Translations under genes and position numbers: made by a program
DNA from: G021776435 sp046756245
GTDB taxonomy: Bacteria > Pseudomonadota > Alphaproteobacteria > Caulobacterales > Parvularculaceae
Direction of reading: 5' to 3'
DNA: 32,448 nucleotides
Assembly: GCA_046756245.1 (NCBI GenBank)
Contig: JBHHVZ010000025.1
Span: 1 to 32,448, forward strand
In this document: positions 25,305 to 32,448 of the stretch, in pieces
Position numbering within the stretch: position 1 is the stretch's first letter
How the letters are laid out: every line of letters begins with the position of its first letter
The notes under the pieces: generated by a model
The model's input: only the letters and a program-made list of their open reading frames with translations
What the model was told of the DNA's origin: nothing
Database searches by the model: none

Positions 25305-27698
25305 TCAAAACGCAATCCCGGACCGCAGCAGCAGGGTCGTCGCATCGCGTCCGCCCGGGCCGGCGGCGAGCTGATGCAGCAGATTAATCTCGATCCCGGC
25401 GCCGAACGGACCCGGCGTCATATAGCGCGCTTCAAGATCGATCTCACGCGACCCGGCGTGGAAGGCCACGCGCTCCCTGGTGAATCCAAGCGTCTCGGTT
25501 CTCTTGTCGAACGCCGTCGGCAGAATGAGCTTGAGCGCCCCGCGCTCGACGCGGAGCGGCTGCGTCGCCGACAGGCTCAGCCGGTCGCCGGCCGCAAACA
25601 GGTTCCGGCTCGAAAGACCGACTGAAGCTTGCGTCGAGACCAGCCCCGAAAGACCGTCGTAAAGCCCCGTCCCGGCGCCGCCGGCGCTTTTCGTATAACC
25701 GACGGCGTAGCGTCCCTGCAGCCGCCAGTTCCGGGTCAGCGCCCAGTCGCCGGAGACGGCGTGATAAGCGGTCAAGGCGTCGACGCCGCCGGCGAACGCA
25801 GATCCGAAACGCGCGCCGAGCACGCCGCCGCGCTCATAACGCAGCCCGCCTTCGAGCCGCAAAGACCCGCGATCGAAGTCGCGTGAGGCGCCGACGCGCA
25901 GACTCGTCACCCGCTCCGCCGGCAGCCGATTTGGATCGAAGGGCGCGCGCCCGTCAATCACGAGCGTTTCATCGCCGAAGGACTGCGCCATCAGCAGATC
26001 GTAACGAACTTTCCCGGCGCGGCCGATTTCAATGAAACTCGTCAGCGCGTCGCCGGTCTTGGGCAGATAGGCGTCGGCGAAAGCATCGCGCGCCAGCCAC
26101 CGACCGAGACCGCGCCGGCTCGCCATTGCGGCTATCTCATAGGGGGCGAATCCATGCGCCACAGTCACGCGCGCAGCCTCGGCAAGCGGCTGCGTGAATG
26201 AAAGGGCAAGGTCGCGGTCGAGATCATTTTCTTGCGCAGCGAGACCAGAACGACCGGAGCGCGCCGCCGCCGCCGGATCGGAGAAAGTCAGGTCGCGACT
26301 GTGCAACCGCACATGCAACGCGCCCGCACCCAGCATCTGCGCCGCGGAGCGGTAGGACGTAAATGGGTGAAGATACGCAAACGGATCGGCGCGCCGGTCG
26401 CCGGCCGGCCGCACGAGTCCGCCGATATCGGCCCTGAAATCGCGATTGAACCCGTCCAGCACGATGATGTCGTCGAATGAAAGCGTGGCGTCGCCGAATG
26501 GCGTGGACAGTTGAAGCCCCGCGTCCGAAACTGCGCTCGTAACGCCGCTGACGCTCGACACGCTTGTTCCGCCGAGCGGCGCGATCGCCGCGCCGACATT
26601 CAGAAGCCCCCGGCCGAAGATCGGATCGGTCCCGGCCGCGCCGAGATCCGTCGCCGAGGTGAGAAGAATGTCTACGACTTCCGCAGCGCTAAGCTGCGGC
26701 CACAATTCGCGGATAAGCGCTGCTGCGCCGGCCACATGCGGGGTCGACGCGCTGGTGCCGCTAAACGCCCTCATCAGTCCCGGCGATCCGCCGATCGGAA
26801 CCGTCGGCACGCGCAATCCCGGCGCGACTAGAAAAAATTCTGCGCCGGTCCCGGCGCGGTTTGAAAATGACGCAATCTGATTATTAAAATCGACGGCGCC
26901 CACGATAATTGCGGTTCCACGAGCCAGGGGATCGATGGCGCCGAGCGCCGAAGCTTCAGGATCGTCAAGCCCGTCATTGCCGGCTGCAACTGCGACGACC
27001 ATGTCGTTTCGCGAGGTGAACTCGAGGATATTCGCAAAATCGTCGAGCGCTTCCGGTTCGTCCGAGCCCAGCGACAGATTAAGCACGCCGGCGCCGGCAT
27101 TGGCCGAACGGATCACGCCTTCGACGATCGCTTCGCCCAGAATCATCAGCGAATCCGACTCATCGTCGCCGCGGAACATCAGAATTTGCGCTTCCGGCGC
27201 GACCCCGTGCATGCCCAGATCGTTCTTCGCAGCGGCGATAATACCGGCGACGGCCGTGCCGTGTCCGTCCACGTCCTGGAGATCGGGACCGCCCGGTCTC
27301 AGCTTGTCGTCGGGAACAATCCCCGGCGCTACGAGGTCGGCGCTGCGCGGATCGATCCTGCCTTCAAATTCAATATTGTCGACGTCGATGCCGGTGTCGA
27401 TGATCGCGACAAGCACAGCCGCGCCGAGCGCGCCCTGTTCGTAGGCGGGCACGACGTTGATTTGTTCGAGACCGGGCTGGTTCTGAAACTCGGCCGTCCG
27501 GAAATCCTCGGGCGGCGGCGGCAGCGGCGGCGGAGGGGGCGGAGGCGGAGGAGGCGTGAAGGCCGTCGCGTTCGATCCGCTGCTTGAACATCCGGCGGCC
27601 AGACTTAGACCGACGGCGGCGACAGCGGCTGCAATTAATCGCAGGCCGGCGCCAAGGATGCGGCCGCCGCCGTGGAAACTATAAAAATGACGTCGCAT
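25305..27698 (-). CDS. Subtilisin-like (S8) serine protease lipoprotein with a beta-rich C-terminal half
   Basis: A 797-residue exported protease. A signal peptide ends in a lipobox (LSLAAGC, Cys37), followed by a polyproline linker at about 49-63. The S8 domain (about 75-375) has the catalytic triad D101 (AIIDTGIDVD), H146 (DVDGHGTAVAG) and S316 (FSGTSASTPHVAG), with oxyanion N241 (AAGND). Residues about 380-797 are rich in alternating Gly, aromatic and polar residues, as in the beta-barrel of autotransporter-type S8 proteins, and the chain ends in Phe (LLRSGIAF). The lipoprotein signal on a barrel-bearing S8 protein is not typical. Alternatively the C-terminal half may be a soluble beta-domain. 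The minus-strand stop faces the LytTR gene. Confidence 0.85.
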   Translation of the reverse strand: MRRHFYSFHGGGRILGAGLRLIAAAVAAVGLSLAAGCSSSGSNATAFTPPPPPPPPPPLPPPPEDFRTAEFQNQPGLEQINVVPAYEQGALGAAVLVAIIDTGIDVDNIEFEGRIDPRSADLVAPGIVPDDKLRPGGPDLQDVDGHGTAVAGIIAAAKNDLGMHGVAPEAQILMFRGDDESDSLMILGEAIVEGVIRSANAGAGVLNLSLGSDEPEALDDFANILEFTSRNDMVVAVAAGNDGLDDPEASALGAIDPLARGTAIIVGAVDFNNQIASFSNRAGTGAEFFLVAPGLRVPTVPIGGSPGLMRAFSGTSASTPHVAGAAALIRELWPQLSAAEVVDILLTSATDLGAAGTDPIFGRGLLNVGAAIAPLGGTSVSSVSGVTSAVSDAGLQLSTPFGDATLSFDDIIVLDGFNRDFRADIGGLVRPAGDRRADPFAYLHPFTSYRSAAQMLGAGALHVRLHSRDLTFSDPAAAARSGRSGLAAQENDLDRDLALSFTQPLAEAARVTVAHGFAPYEIAAMASRRGLGRWLARDAFADAYLPKTGDALTSFIEIGRAGKVRYDLLMAQSFGDETLVIDGRAPFDPNRLPAERVTSLRVGASRDFDRGSLRLEGGLRYERGGVLGARFGSAFAGGVDALTAYHAVSGDWALTRNWRLQGRYAVGYTKSAGGAGTGLYDGLSGLVSTQASVGLSSRNLFAAGDRLSLSATQPLRVERGALKLILPTAFDKRTETLGFTRERVAFHAGSREIDLEARYMTPGPFGAGIEINLLHQLAAGPGGRDATTLLLRSGIAF

Positions 27699-27817
27699 CG
27701 CTCACATCGCCGCAGCGCCCTTTTCGACGCCGCGTTGGAAACGGCGACGGCGCGCGCCCTTACACCTATTTGAGACCAACCGCATTACATTGACGCCGCG
27801 TTAACGCCGCACGGACT

Positions 27818-29578
27818 TTAGAAACCGGGCGGCCTTTCCCCGGATACGCCGAGCTTATTTTCAAGCGCTCGACCGAGCGCAATGATCTTACCTTCATCGA
27901 AGAGATCGGCCCAGAGGCTGATTCCACGCGGCGTCAGGAACGTCTCGGCCCCTTCCTTCGCTTCGCTGTTGTCAAACAGCGTGCGCGTGGGCGTCTGCGC
28001 GAAACCGGCTCGAAGCGCCAGTTGCGGGTGGCCCGTGCAATTGGTGGCGAGCAGCGCGCCGCCGGCGTAATGCGGGCCGATCAGCGCGTCGAAGCCCTCG
28101 AAGGCCGCATCGAGCTCCGTCATGATCCGGCGGCGCAGGCGGTTGATCTGCACGTAATCGACGGCCGACAAAAGCCGCGCTTCGCGCCATGTATTGGGCC
28201 ACGCCTGCTTGTCCTGCCAGACGAGCTCATCATCTCTGTCGGAAAGCGTCAAATCCGCAAACGCCGCCGCGGCTTCGACCAGCACGATCTGAACAAGCGA
28301 ATCGAACGGCGTATCCGGCCAGGGGAATTCCTGCAATGTAACCCCCAGACTGCGTAACGCTTCGAGCGCAGCGCGGTCGACGTCGTCGCCTTCCTCGAAC
28401 CACGCGGGCACATAGCCGACCGTCATTCCGGATACGTCGTAATCGCCGGCGAGATAGGAAAATCCGACCCGTGCGGCGGAGGGATCGTCCTGGTCGTAGC
28501 CGTTCAACTCGGAAAGCACGAGCGCCGTGTCTTCGACGCTGCGGCAGATCGGGCCGACCTTGTCGAGCGACCAGCACAACGCCATGAAGCCGGCCCGCGA
28601 CACGCGCCCGAAGGTCGGGCGCAGGCCGGTTGCGCCGCAGCGTTCGGACGGCGAGACGATCGAACCCAATGTTTCGGTGCCGATCGAAAAAGCGCAAAGC
28701 CCCGCGACCGTCGCCGCCGCCGAGCCGGCGCTCGAGCCTGACGAGCCTTCTTTCGGGTTCCAGGGATTGCGCGTGCGTCCCCCGAACCACTGGTCTCCAT
28801 AAGCGATCGCGCCGCAGGTCGTCTTGCCGAGAAGCACGGCGCCGGCGCGTTCGAGCTTACGCACGACTTCGGCGTCGTCTTCAGGAATTCGATCCTTGAA
28901 GGGCGTCGCGCCCCAAGTGGTTGGCACGCCTTTCGTGTCGGCGAGATCTTTCAGCCCGTAGGGAATACCCTGCAGCAGTCCGCGGTCGCGGCCGTCGGCG
29001 AAATCCTCGTCGGCTTCCGCGGCCTGCGCGCGCGCAATTTCCGGCGTCACGGTGACGAAACATTCCAGCCGCGGCGCGAAGCGTTCAATCCGCTCTAGAT
29101 GGATTTCCGTAAGACGCGCGCTCGTTAACGCGCCCGAACGCAACCAGACACCAAGCTGGCCGACGCTTGAGAACGCAATATCGTCGTCATTGTCAGGCAG
29201 ATTAGCGTCATATGCGCCGCCGAGATCAAGCTCATTCCTCTGTGAGCCGACGGATTTGCCGGGGAGTTTCGGATCAAACACCAACGCCGGCGCTAGATCA
29301 TTCGGCATTTCGGTTTCGCGCAGGCGGGCGAGCGCTTCGAGATTTTTCTCGAGGTCTTCGATCATCATCGCCCGTTCGGCCGGCGTATAGCGGATGCCCT
29401 GAATCTTTTCGGCTTCGGCGATGGTCCGCGTGGTGATTTCAGAGCCGGCGTCTTCGCCGCCGGTCCCGCCTGCTTTTCCGGGCGCCGCCTCGTCGCCGCA
29501 ACCTTTGAGCGCGCCCGCGCCTGCAATCACCCCTGTCAGCGCGGCGCCGCGCAAGAGTTCCCGTCTGCTGGTTTTCAT
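27818..29578 (-). CDS. Tat-exported amidase-signature lipoprotein
   Basis: A 586-residue amidase of the amidase signature family, exported by Tat: twin arginines in SRRELLRG (residues 4-11), then a hydrophobic segment and LKGC with a candidate lipid Cys27. A Gly-rich linker follows to about 48. The amidase triad is Lys210 (YGLKDLADTKG), cis-Ser in EGSSGSSAG (about 277-285) and nucleophile Ser306 in GTETLGSIVSPSERCG. Related enzymes hydrolyse amides such as peptide amides or aryl acylamides, and the substrate here is unknown. GTETLGS departs from the usual GTDTGGS. It starts at ATG 29578, 120 nt upstream of the protease gene. It may be cotranscribed, though the gap is long. Confidence 0.88.
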   Translation of the reverse strand: MKTSRRELLRGAALTGVIAGAGALKGCGDEAAPGKAGGTGGEDAGSEITTRTIAEAEKIQGIRYTPAERAMMIEDLEKNLEALARLRETEMPNDLAPALVFDPKLPGKSVGSQRNELDLGGAYDANLPDNDDDIAFSSVGQLGVWLRSGALTSARLTEIHLERIERFAPRLECFVTVTPEIARAQAAEADEDFADGRDRGLLQGIPYGLKDLADTKGVPTTWGATPFKDRIPEDDAEVVRKLERAGAVLLGKTTCGAIAYGDQWFGGRTRNPWNPKEGSSGSSAGSAAATVAGLCAFSIGTETLGSIVSPSERCGATGLRPTFGRVSRAGFMALCWSLDKVGPICRSVEDTALVLSELNGYDQDDPSAARVGFSYLAGDYDVSGMTVGYVPAWFEEGDDVDRAALEALRSLGVTLQEFPWPDTPFDSLVQIVLVEAAAAFADLTLSDRDDELVWQDKQAWPNTWREARLLSAVDYVQINRLRRRIMTELDAAFEGFDALIGPHYAGGALLATNCTGHPQLALRAGFAQTPTRTLFDNSEAKEGAETFLTPRGISLWADLFDEGKIIALGRALENKLGVSGERPPGF

Positions 29579-29874
29579 TAAACTCGCCCTCCCGTCTTTT
29601 TGGCGCGATTTCCGCGCCCTTGGCTATTTTGCCCGGCGCCCCTTCCCCTCGACGCAAGCAGGCGCATATTGGCAAAATTAACGGTTCCGGAAAAGCCTCT
29701 CGATTTAAAACTTGTCCGTATTATTTCCGAATATTGGCTCAGCGCAGGCGCTTATGATATTTTGAGAGAAAATTCGCTGGCGCGCAGCGCAGCATAAACG
29801 CTGGCGAAGCCACCGCTCTTGATCCCGATGACAAGGCGATTACAACCCTGCCTTGACGCAACAGGGAGGGCGCG
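29579..29874. other. Intergenic region between the amidase and kbl
   Basis: About 296 bases without a gene I can support. The 29690-29775 stretch is AT-rich, including a possible -35 TTGGCT near 29734 and a -10-like TATTTT about 18 bases downstream. These could drive kbl, but the match is weak. A good ribosome binding site (GGAGGG) lies just before the kbl ATG. I see no RNA gene or intrinsic terminator. Confidence 0.3.
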
Positions 29875-31077
29875 ATGCGCGACGCCTTTTACGCCCGCAT
29901 ATCTGAAACGCTCGCCGACATTCGCGATCAGGGACTTGAGAAGACCGAGCGCGAAATCACCTCGCCGCAGGGACCCGAGATCGAGGTCGATCACAAGGGC
30001 GAGCGGGTTCGCGCTCTGAATTTCTGCGCCAACAACTATCTCGGCCTCGCCGACAGCGCGGATCTGGTTGCGACGGCGAAGGCGACGATGGATGACTACG
30101 GTTTCGGCATGGCGTCGGTGCGCTTCATCTGCGGCACCACCGACCTGCACCGCAAGCTCGAACGCACGATCGCCGATTTTTTCGGCTATGACGACTCGAT
30201 TCTGTTCGCGGCCTGTTTCGACGCAAACGGCGGCGTGTTCGAACCGCTTCTGGGCGAGGAGGACGCCATCATTTCCGACGCGCTCAACCACGCCTCGATC
30301 ATCGACGGGGTGCGGCTCAGCAAGGCGAAGCGCTTTCGTTTCGCCAATTCCGACATGGATGATTTGCGAAGGCGGCTACAGCAGGCCGACGCCGACGGCG
30401 CGCGCACCAAGGTCATCGTCACCGACGGCGTTTTCTCCATGGACGGCTATATCGCCAAACTTGACGAAATCTGTTCGCTTGCAGACGAATTCGGTGCGCT
30501 CGTCATGGTCGACGACGCCCATGCGGCGGGTTTTATGGGCCCCGGCGGCAAGGGAACGCCGTCCCATTGCGGCGTCGCAGACCGCATCGACATTCTCACC
30601 GGCACGCTCGGCAAGGCGCTCGGCGGCAGCATGGGCGGCTATATCTGCGCCTCGAAAGACGTCGTGCATCTCCTGCGCAACCGGGCCCGGCCCTATCTTT
30701 TTTCGAACGCGCTGACGCCGGCGCTTTTGGGCGCGAGCCTCAAGGCGTTTGACCTCGTGCGCGACGGCGACGGGCTTCGCGAACAGCTTTTCCGCAATGC
30801 GCGGCGCTTCCGCGCCGGCATGAGCGAGGCCGGATTCGATCTCCTGCCCGGCGAGCACCCGATTATTCCGGTGATGCTTTACGATGCGCGAAAAGCCGGC
30901 GAGATGGCGGCGGCGCTGATGGACGAAGGCGTTTACGTGACCGCCTTTTCCTATCCGGTTGTGCCGAAGGGCCAGGCCCGCATCCGCACCCAGATGTGCG
31001 CCGGCCACACCGACGAACAGGTCGACCGCGCGGTTGAGGCGTTTGCGAAGGCTGGAAAAGAGCTGGGAGTGATTTAA
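29875..31077 (+). CDS. kbl: Glycine C-acetyltransferase (2-amino-3-ketobutyrate CoA ligase)
   Basis: A 400-residue PLP enzyme of the alpha-oxoamine synthase family. It cleaves 2-amino-3-oxobutyrate with CoA to glycine and acetyl-CoA, completing threonine degradation begun by Tdh. Features: LNFCANNYLGLADS near 45-58, DGVFSMDGYIAKLDEI near 183-198, DDAHAAGFMGPGGKG near 212-226, and the PLP lysine K247 in GTLGKALGGSMGGY. The length matches E. coli Kbl (398). The ATG at 29875 follows GGAGGG. The stop is one base before a small gene's ATG, placing kbl at the head of a kbl-small gene-tdh operon. Confidence 0.97.
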   Translation: MRDAFYARISETLADIRDQGLEKTEREITSPQGPEIEVDHKGERVRALNFCANNYLGLADSADLVATAKATMDDYGFGMASVRFICGTTDLHRKLERTIADFFGYDDSILFAACFDANGGVFEPLLGEEDAIISDALNHASIIDGVRLSKAKRFRFANSDMDDLRRRLQQADADGARTKVIVTDGVFSMDGYIAKLDEICSLADEFGALVMVDDAHAAGFMGPGGKGTPSHCGVADRIDILTGTLGKALGGSMGGYICASKDVVHLLRNRARPYLFSNALTPALLGASLKAFDLVRDGDGLREQLFRNARRFRAGMSEAGFDLLPGEHPIIPVMLYDARKAGEMAAALMDEGVYVTAFSYPVVPKGQARIRTQMCAGHTDEQVDRAVEAFAKAGKELGVI

Positions 31078-31078
31078 C

Positions 31079-31258
31079 ATGAATAAGCACGAAGTTCGGA
31101 AACAAGAATTCGCAACGTTGAGAGAATGGGCTGAGAAACAAAGCTCTCAAGAACTTCGAGAAATGTTGGCGAAAATGTCTCTGAACGCTGGGCGTGCGAC
31201 CGCAGCCAAAGAAGTTTTACGCGCAAGAGACGAAACATACCCGAAGAACGCAGAATGA
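31079..31258 (+). CDS. 59-residue protein coupled between kbl and tdh
   Basis: I do not recognise a family. The frame runs from ATG 31079 to TGA 31256-31258. It starts one base after the kbl stop, behind GGGAG, and its TGA overlaps the tdh ATG (ATGA at 31255-31258). The position implies translational coupling on both sides. The product begins MNKHEVRKQEFATLREWAEK and is nearly all helical and charged (Lys, Arg, Glu), with no cysteine, signal or membrane segment. AT-richer codons (AGA, CGA, TTA, ACA) differ sharply from kbl and tdh and suggest recent insertion. Perfect placement and a proper ribosome binding site argue that it is translated. Function unknown; it could modulate Kbl or Tdh or merely hitchhike. 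Confidence 0.6.
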   Translation: MNKHEVRKQEFATLREWAEKQSSQELREMLAKMSLNAGRATAAKEVLRARDETYPKNAE

Positions 31259-32289
31259 AAGCCCTCATCAAAGCAAAGTCCGAAGAAGGCATCTGGCTCG
31301 CCGACACGGCGCGGCCTGAAGTCGGCGTAAACGACGTGCTGATCAAGGTCCGGCGCTCGGCGATCTGCGGCACCGACGTCCATATCTATAACTGGGACGA
31401 CTGGGCGCAAAAGACGATCCCGGTGCCAATGACCGTCGGCCATGAATTCGCCGGCGAAGTCGTCGAGATCGGCTCGGAAGTCCACCCTGAACACTCGAAA
31501 CTCAAAATCGGCGACCGGGTGTCGGCGGAAGGCCACGTCACCTGCGGCTATTGCCGCAATTGCCGGGCGGGAAAGCGCCATCTTTGCCGCAACACGGTTG
31601 GGATCGGTGTTAACCGGCCGGGCGCGTTCGCCGAATATGTCGCCGCGCCCGCCTTCAATGTCTACAGGCTGCCGGACGACATCTCCGACGAGATGGGCGC
31701 AATCTTCGACCCCTTCGGCAACGCCGCGCACACGGCGCTCGCCTACGATCTCGTCGGCGAGGACGTGCTCATCACCGGCGCCGGGCCGATCGGGATCATG
31801 GCCGCGGCGATCGCGCGTTTCGCCGGCGCGCGTCATATCGTCATTACCGACATCAACGACTACCGGCTCGACCTCGCCCGCAAGATGGGCGCAAGCCGCG
31901 CCGTCAACGTCGAACGCGATGCCCTCAACGACGTGATGGCCGATCTCGGCATGACCGAAGGCTTCGACGTCGGCATGGAGATGTCGGGCGTCCCCGCCGC
32001 CTTCGCATCCATGCTCGAAACCATGAATCACGGCGGCAAGGTCGCCATGCTTGGGCTAATGCCGAACGGCGCCGGGATCGACTGGGACAAGGTGATTTTC
32101 AAAGGGCTTGAAATCCAGGGCATTTACGGAAGGCGGATGTTCGAGACCTGGTACAAGATGGGCGCGATGCTGCAGGCCGGGCTCGATCTTACGCCGATCA
32201 TCACCCACTGCTTTCCCGTCGCCGAGTTCCAGAAAGGCTTCGACGTCATGCGCTCGGGCCAATCGGGAAAGGTTATATTGGAGTGGTGA
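31255..32289 (+). CDS. tdh: L-threonine 3-dehydrogenase
   Basis: A 344-residue zinc-dependent, NAD-linked medium-chain dehydrogenase that oxidises threonine to 2-amino-3-oxobutyrate, the Kbl substrate. Catalytic zinc site: Cys38 in ICGTDVHIYNWDDWA and GHEFAG. Structural zinc: CGYCRNCRAGKRHLC near 98-112. Rossmann motif: ITGAGPIGIMAAAIARF near 176-192. The C-terminal part carries GRRMFETWYKM, typical of Tdh. Length matches E. coli Tdh (341). Its ATG overlaps the stop of the 59-residue gene by 4 nt. Confidence 0.97.
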   Translation: MKALIKAKSEEGIWLADTARPEVGVNDVLIKVRRSAICGTDVHIYNWDDWAQKTIPVPMTVGHEFAGEVVEIGSEVHPEHSKLKIGDRVSAEGHVTCGYCRNCRAGKRHLCRNTVGIGVNRPGAFAEYVAAPAFNVYRLPDDISDEMGAIFDPFGNAAHTALAYDLVGEDVLITGAGPIGIMAAAIARFAGARHIVITDINDYRLDLARKMGASRAVNVERDALNDVMADLGMTEGFDVGMEMSGVPAAFASMLETMNHGGKVAMLGLMPNGAGIDWDKVIFKGLEIQGIYGRRMFETWYKMGAMLQAGLDLTPIITHCFPVAEFQKGFDVMRSGQSGKVILEW

Positions 32290-32386
32290 ACGAAAAACAT
32301 CGTTAAAGCAGCGACACGCCGTCATCGCGGATGCATTGCAGCACATGAGTCATGAAAGAGAATTCTAATTGGCGCACAGCGCTATT

Positions 32387-32440
32387 CCTCCCCCGTTTCA
32401 CGGGGGAGGTGTCGAGGCCGAAGGCCGAGACGGAGGGGGT
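32387..32440. repeat. Dispersed CCTCCCCCGT hairpin repeat
   Basis: CCTCCCCCGT at 32387-32396 and ACGGGGGAGG at 32400-32409 form a perfect 10-bp stem with a TTC loop. A second, smaller palindrome around GGCCGAAGGCC (32416-32426) follows, then GGAGGGGG. This layout recurs between genes in many Alphaproteobacteria. It lies about 100 bp behind tdh and could also act as a transcript end, though no U-tract follows. Confidence 0.7.
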
Positions 32441-32448
32441 TGCACGTT

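Noticed and set aside
27520..27560. A run of GGC/GGA repeats that looked like a simple-sequence repeat
   Set aside because: It is the polyproline linker of the S8 protease read on the opposite strand, with mixed codons; no sign of a phase-variable tract.

Overview
The window is a GC-rich chromosomal segment of an alphaproteobacterium, most likely a marine Caulobacterales/Parvularculaceae-like organism. I infer this from the fliL-fliM / flgF-flgG-flgA-flgH arrangement, the DUF6468 and MotE-like genes behind fliM, GANTC (CcrM-type) sites, and two dispersed palindromic repeat families. I recognise no tRNA, rRNA, CRISPR array, intact insertion sequence or prophage.

Layout. (1) 1-1104: ribose-phosphate pyrophosphokinase (prs) behind a leader with two hairpins and four GANTC sites. 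(2) 1175-2225: a roughly 1 kb block with two convergent unknown genes, a small membrane protein and a coiled-coil protein, flanked by 31-bp direct repeats. (3) 2349-7050, minus strand: a coupled operon fliL-fliM-DUF6468-motE-TPR protein. The TPR gene carries a REP-like palindrome inserted in frame. (4) 7264-10362, plus strand: the divergent rod/L-ring operon flgF-flgG-flgA-flgH, with a near-perfect sigma-54 promoter and a 17-bp palindrome that could be a FlbD-type enhancer. (5) 10359-12964, minus strand: a decayed branched-chain catabolism locus with 3-hydroxyisobutyryl-CoA hydrolase, a 19-codon SDR remnant, a second REP-like palindrome, an orphan FetB-type permease, and a 3-hydroxyisobutyrate dehydrogenase lacking its C-terminal domain. 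(6) 13040-15740, minus strand: class V aminotransferase, DedA-like membrane protein, GFA-family protein and a small lipoprotein. (7) 15865-19304, minus strand: fatty-acid oxidation thiolase and multifunctional enzyme. (8) 19479-23186: bifunctional PutA for proline catabolism. (9) 23279-25295: LytS/LytTR-type two-component system. (10) 25305-29578, minus strand: subtilase lipoprotein with a beta-rich C-terminal half, and a Tat-exported amidase. (11) 29875-32289: threonine degradation operon kbl-[59-aa gene]-tdh. A dispersed CCTCCCCCGT hairpin repeat closes the window.

Together the genes cover motility (export gate, switch complex, rod, L-ring) and carbon/nitrogen catabolism (valine, proline, threonine, fatty acids). 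The best candidates for something undescribed are the 59-aa gene translationally coupled between kbl and tdh, the direct-repeat-bounded two-gene block behind prs, the palindrome-derived peptide inside the TPR protein of the flagellar operon, and a small lipoprotein with a possible TolR/ExbD-like domain.
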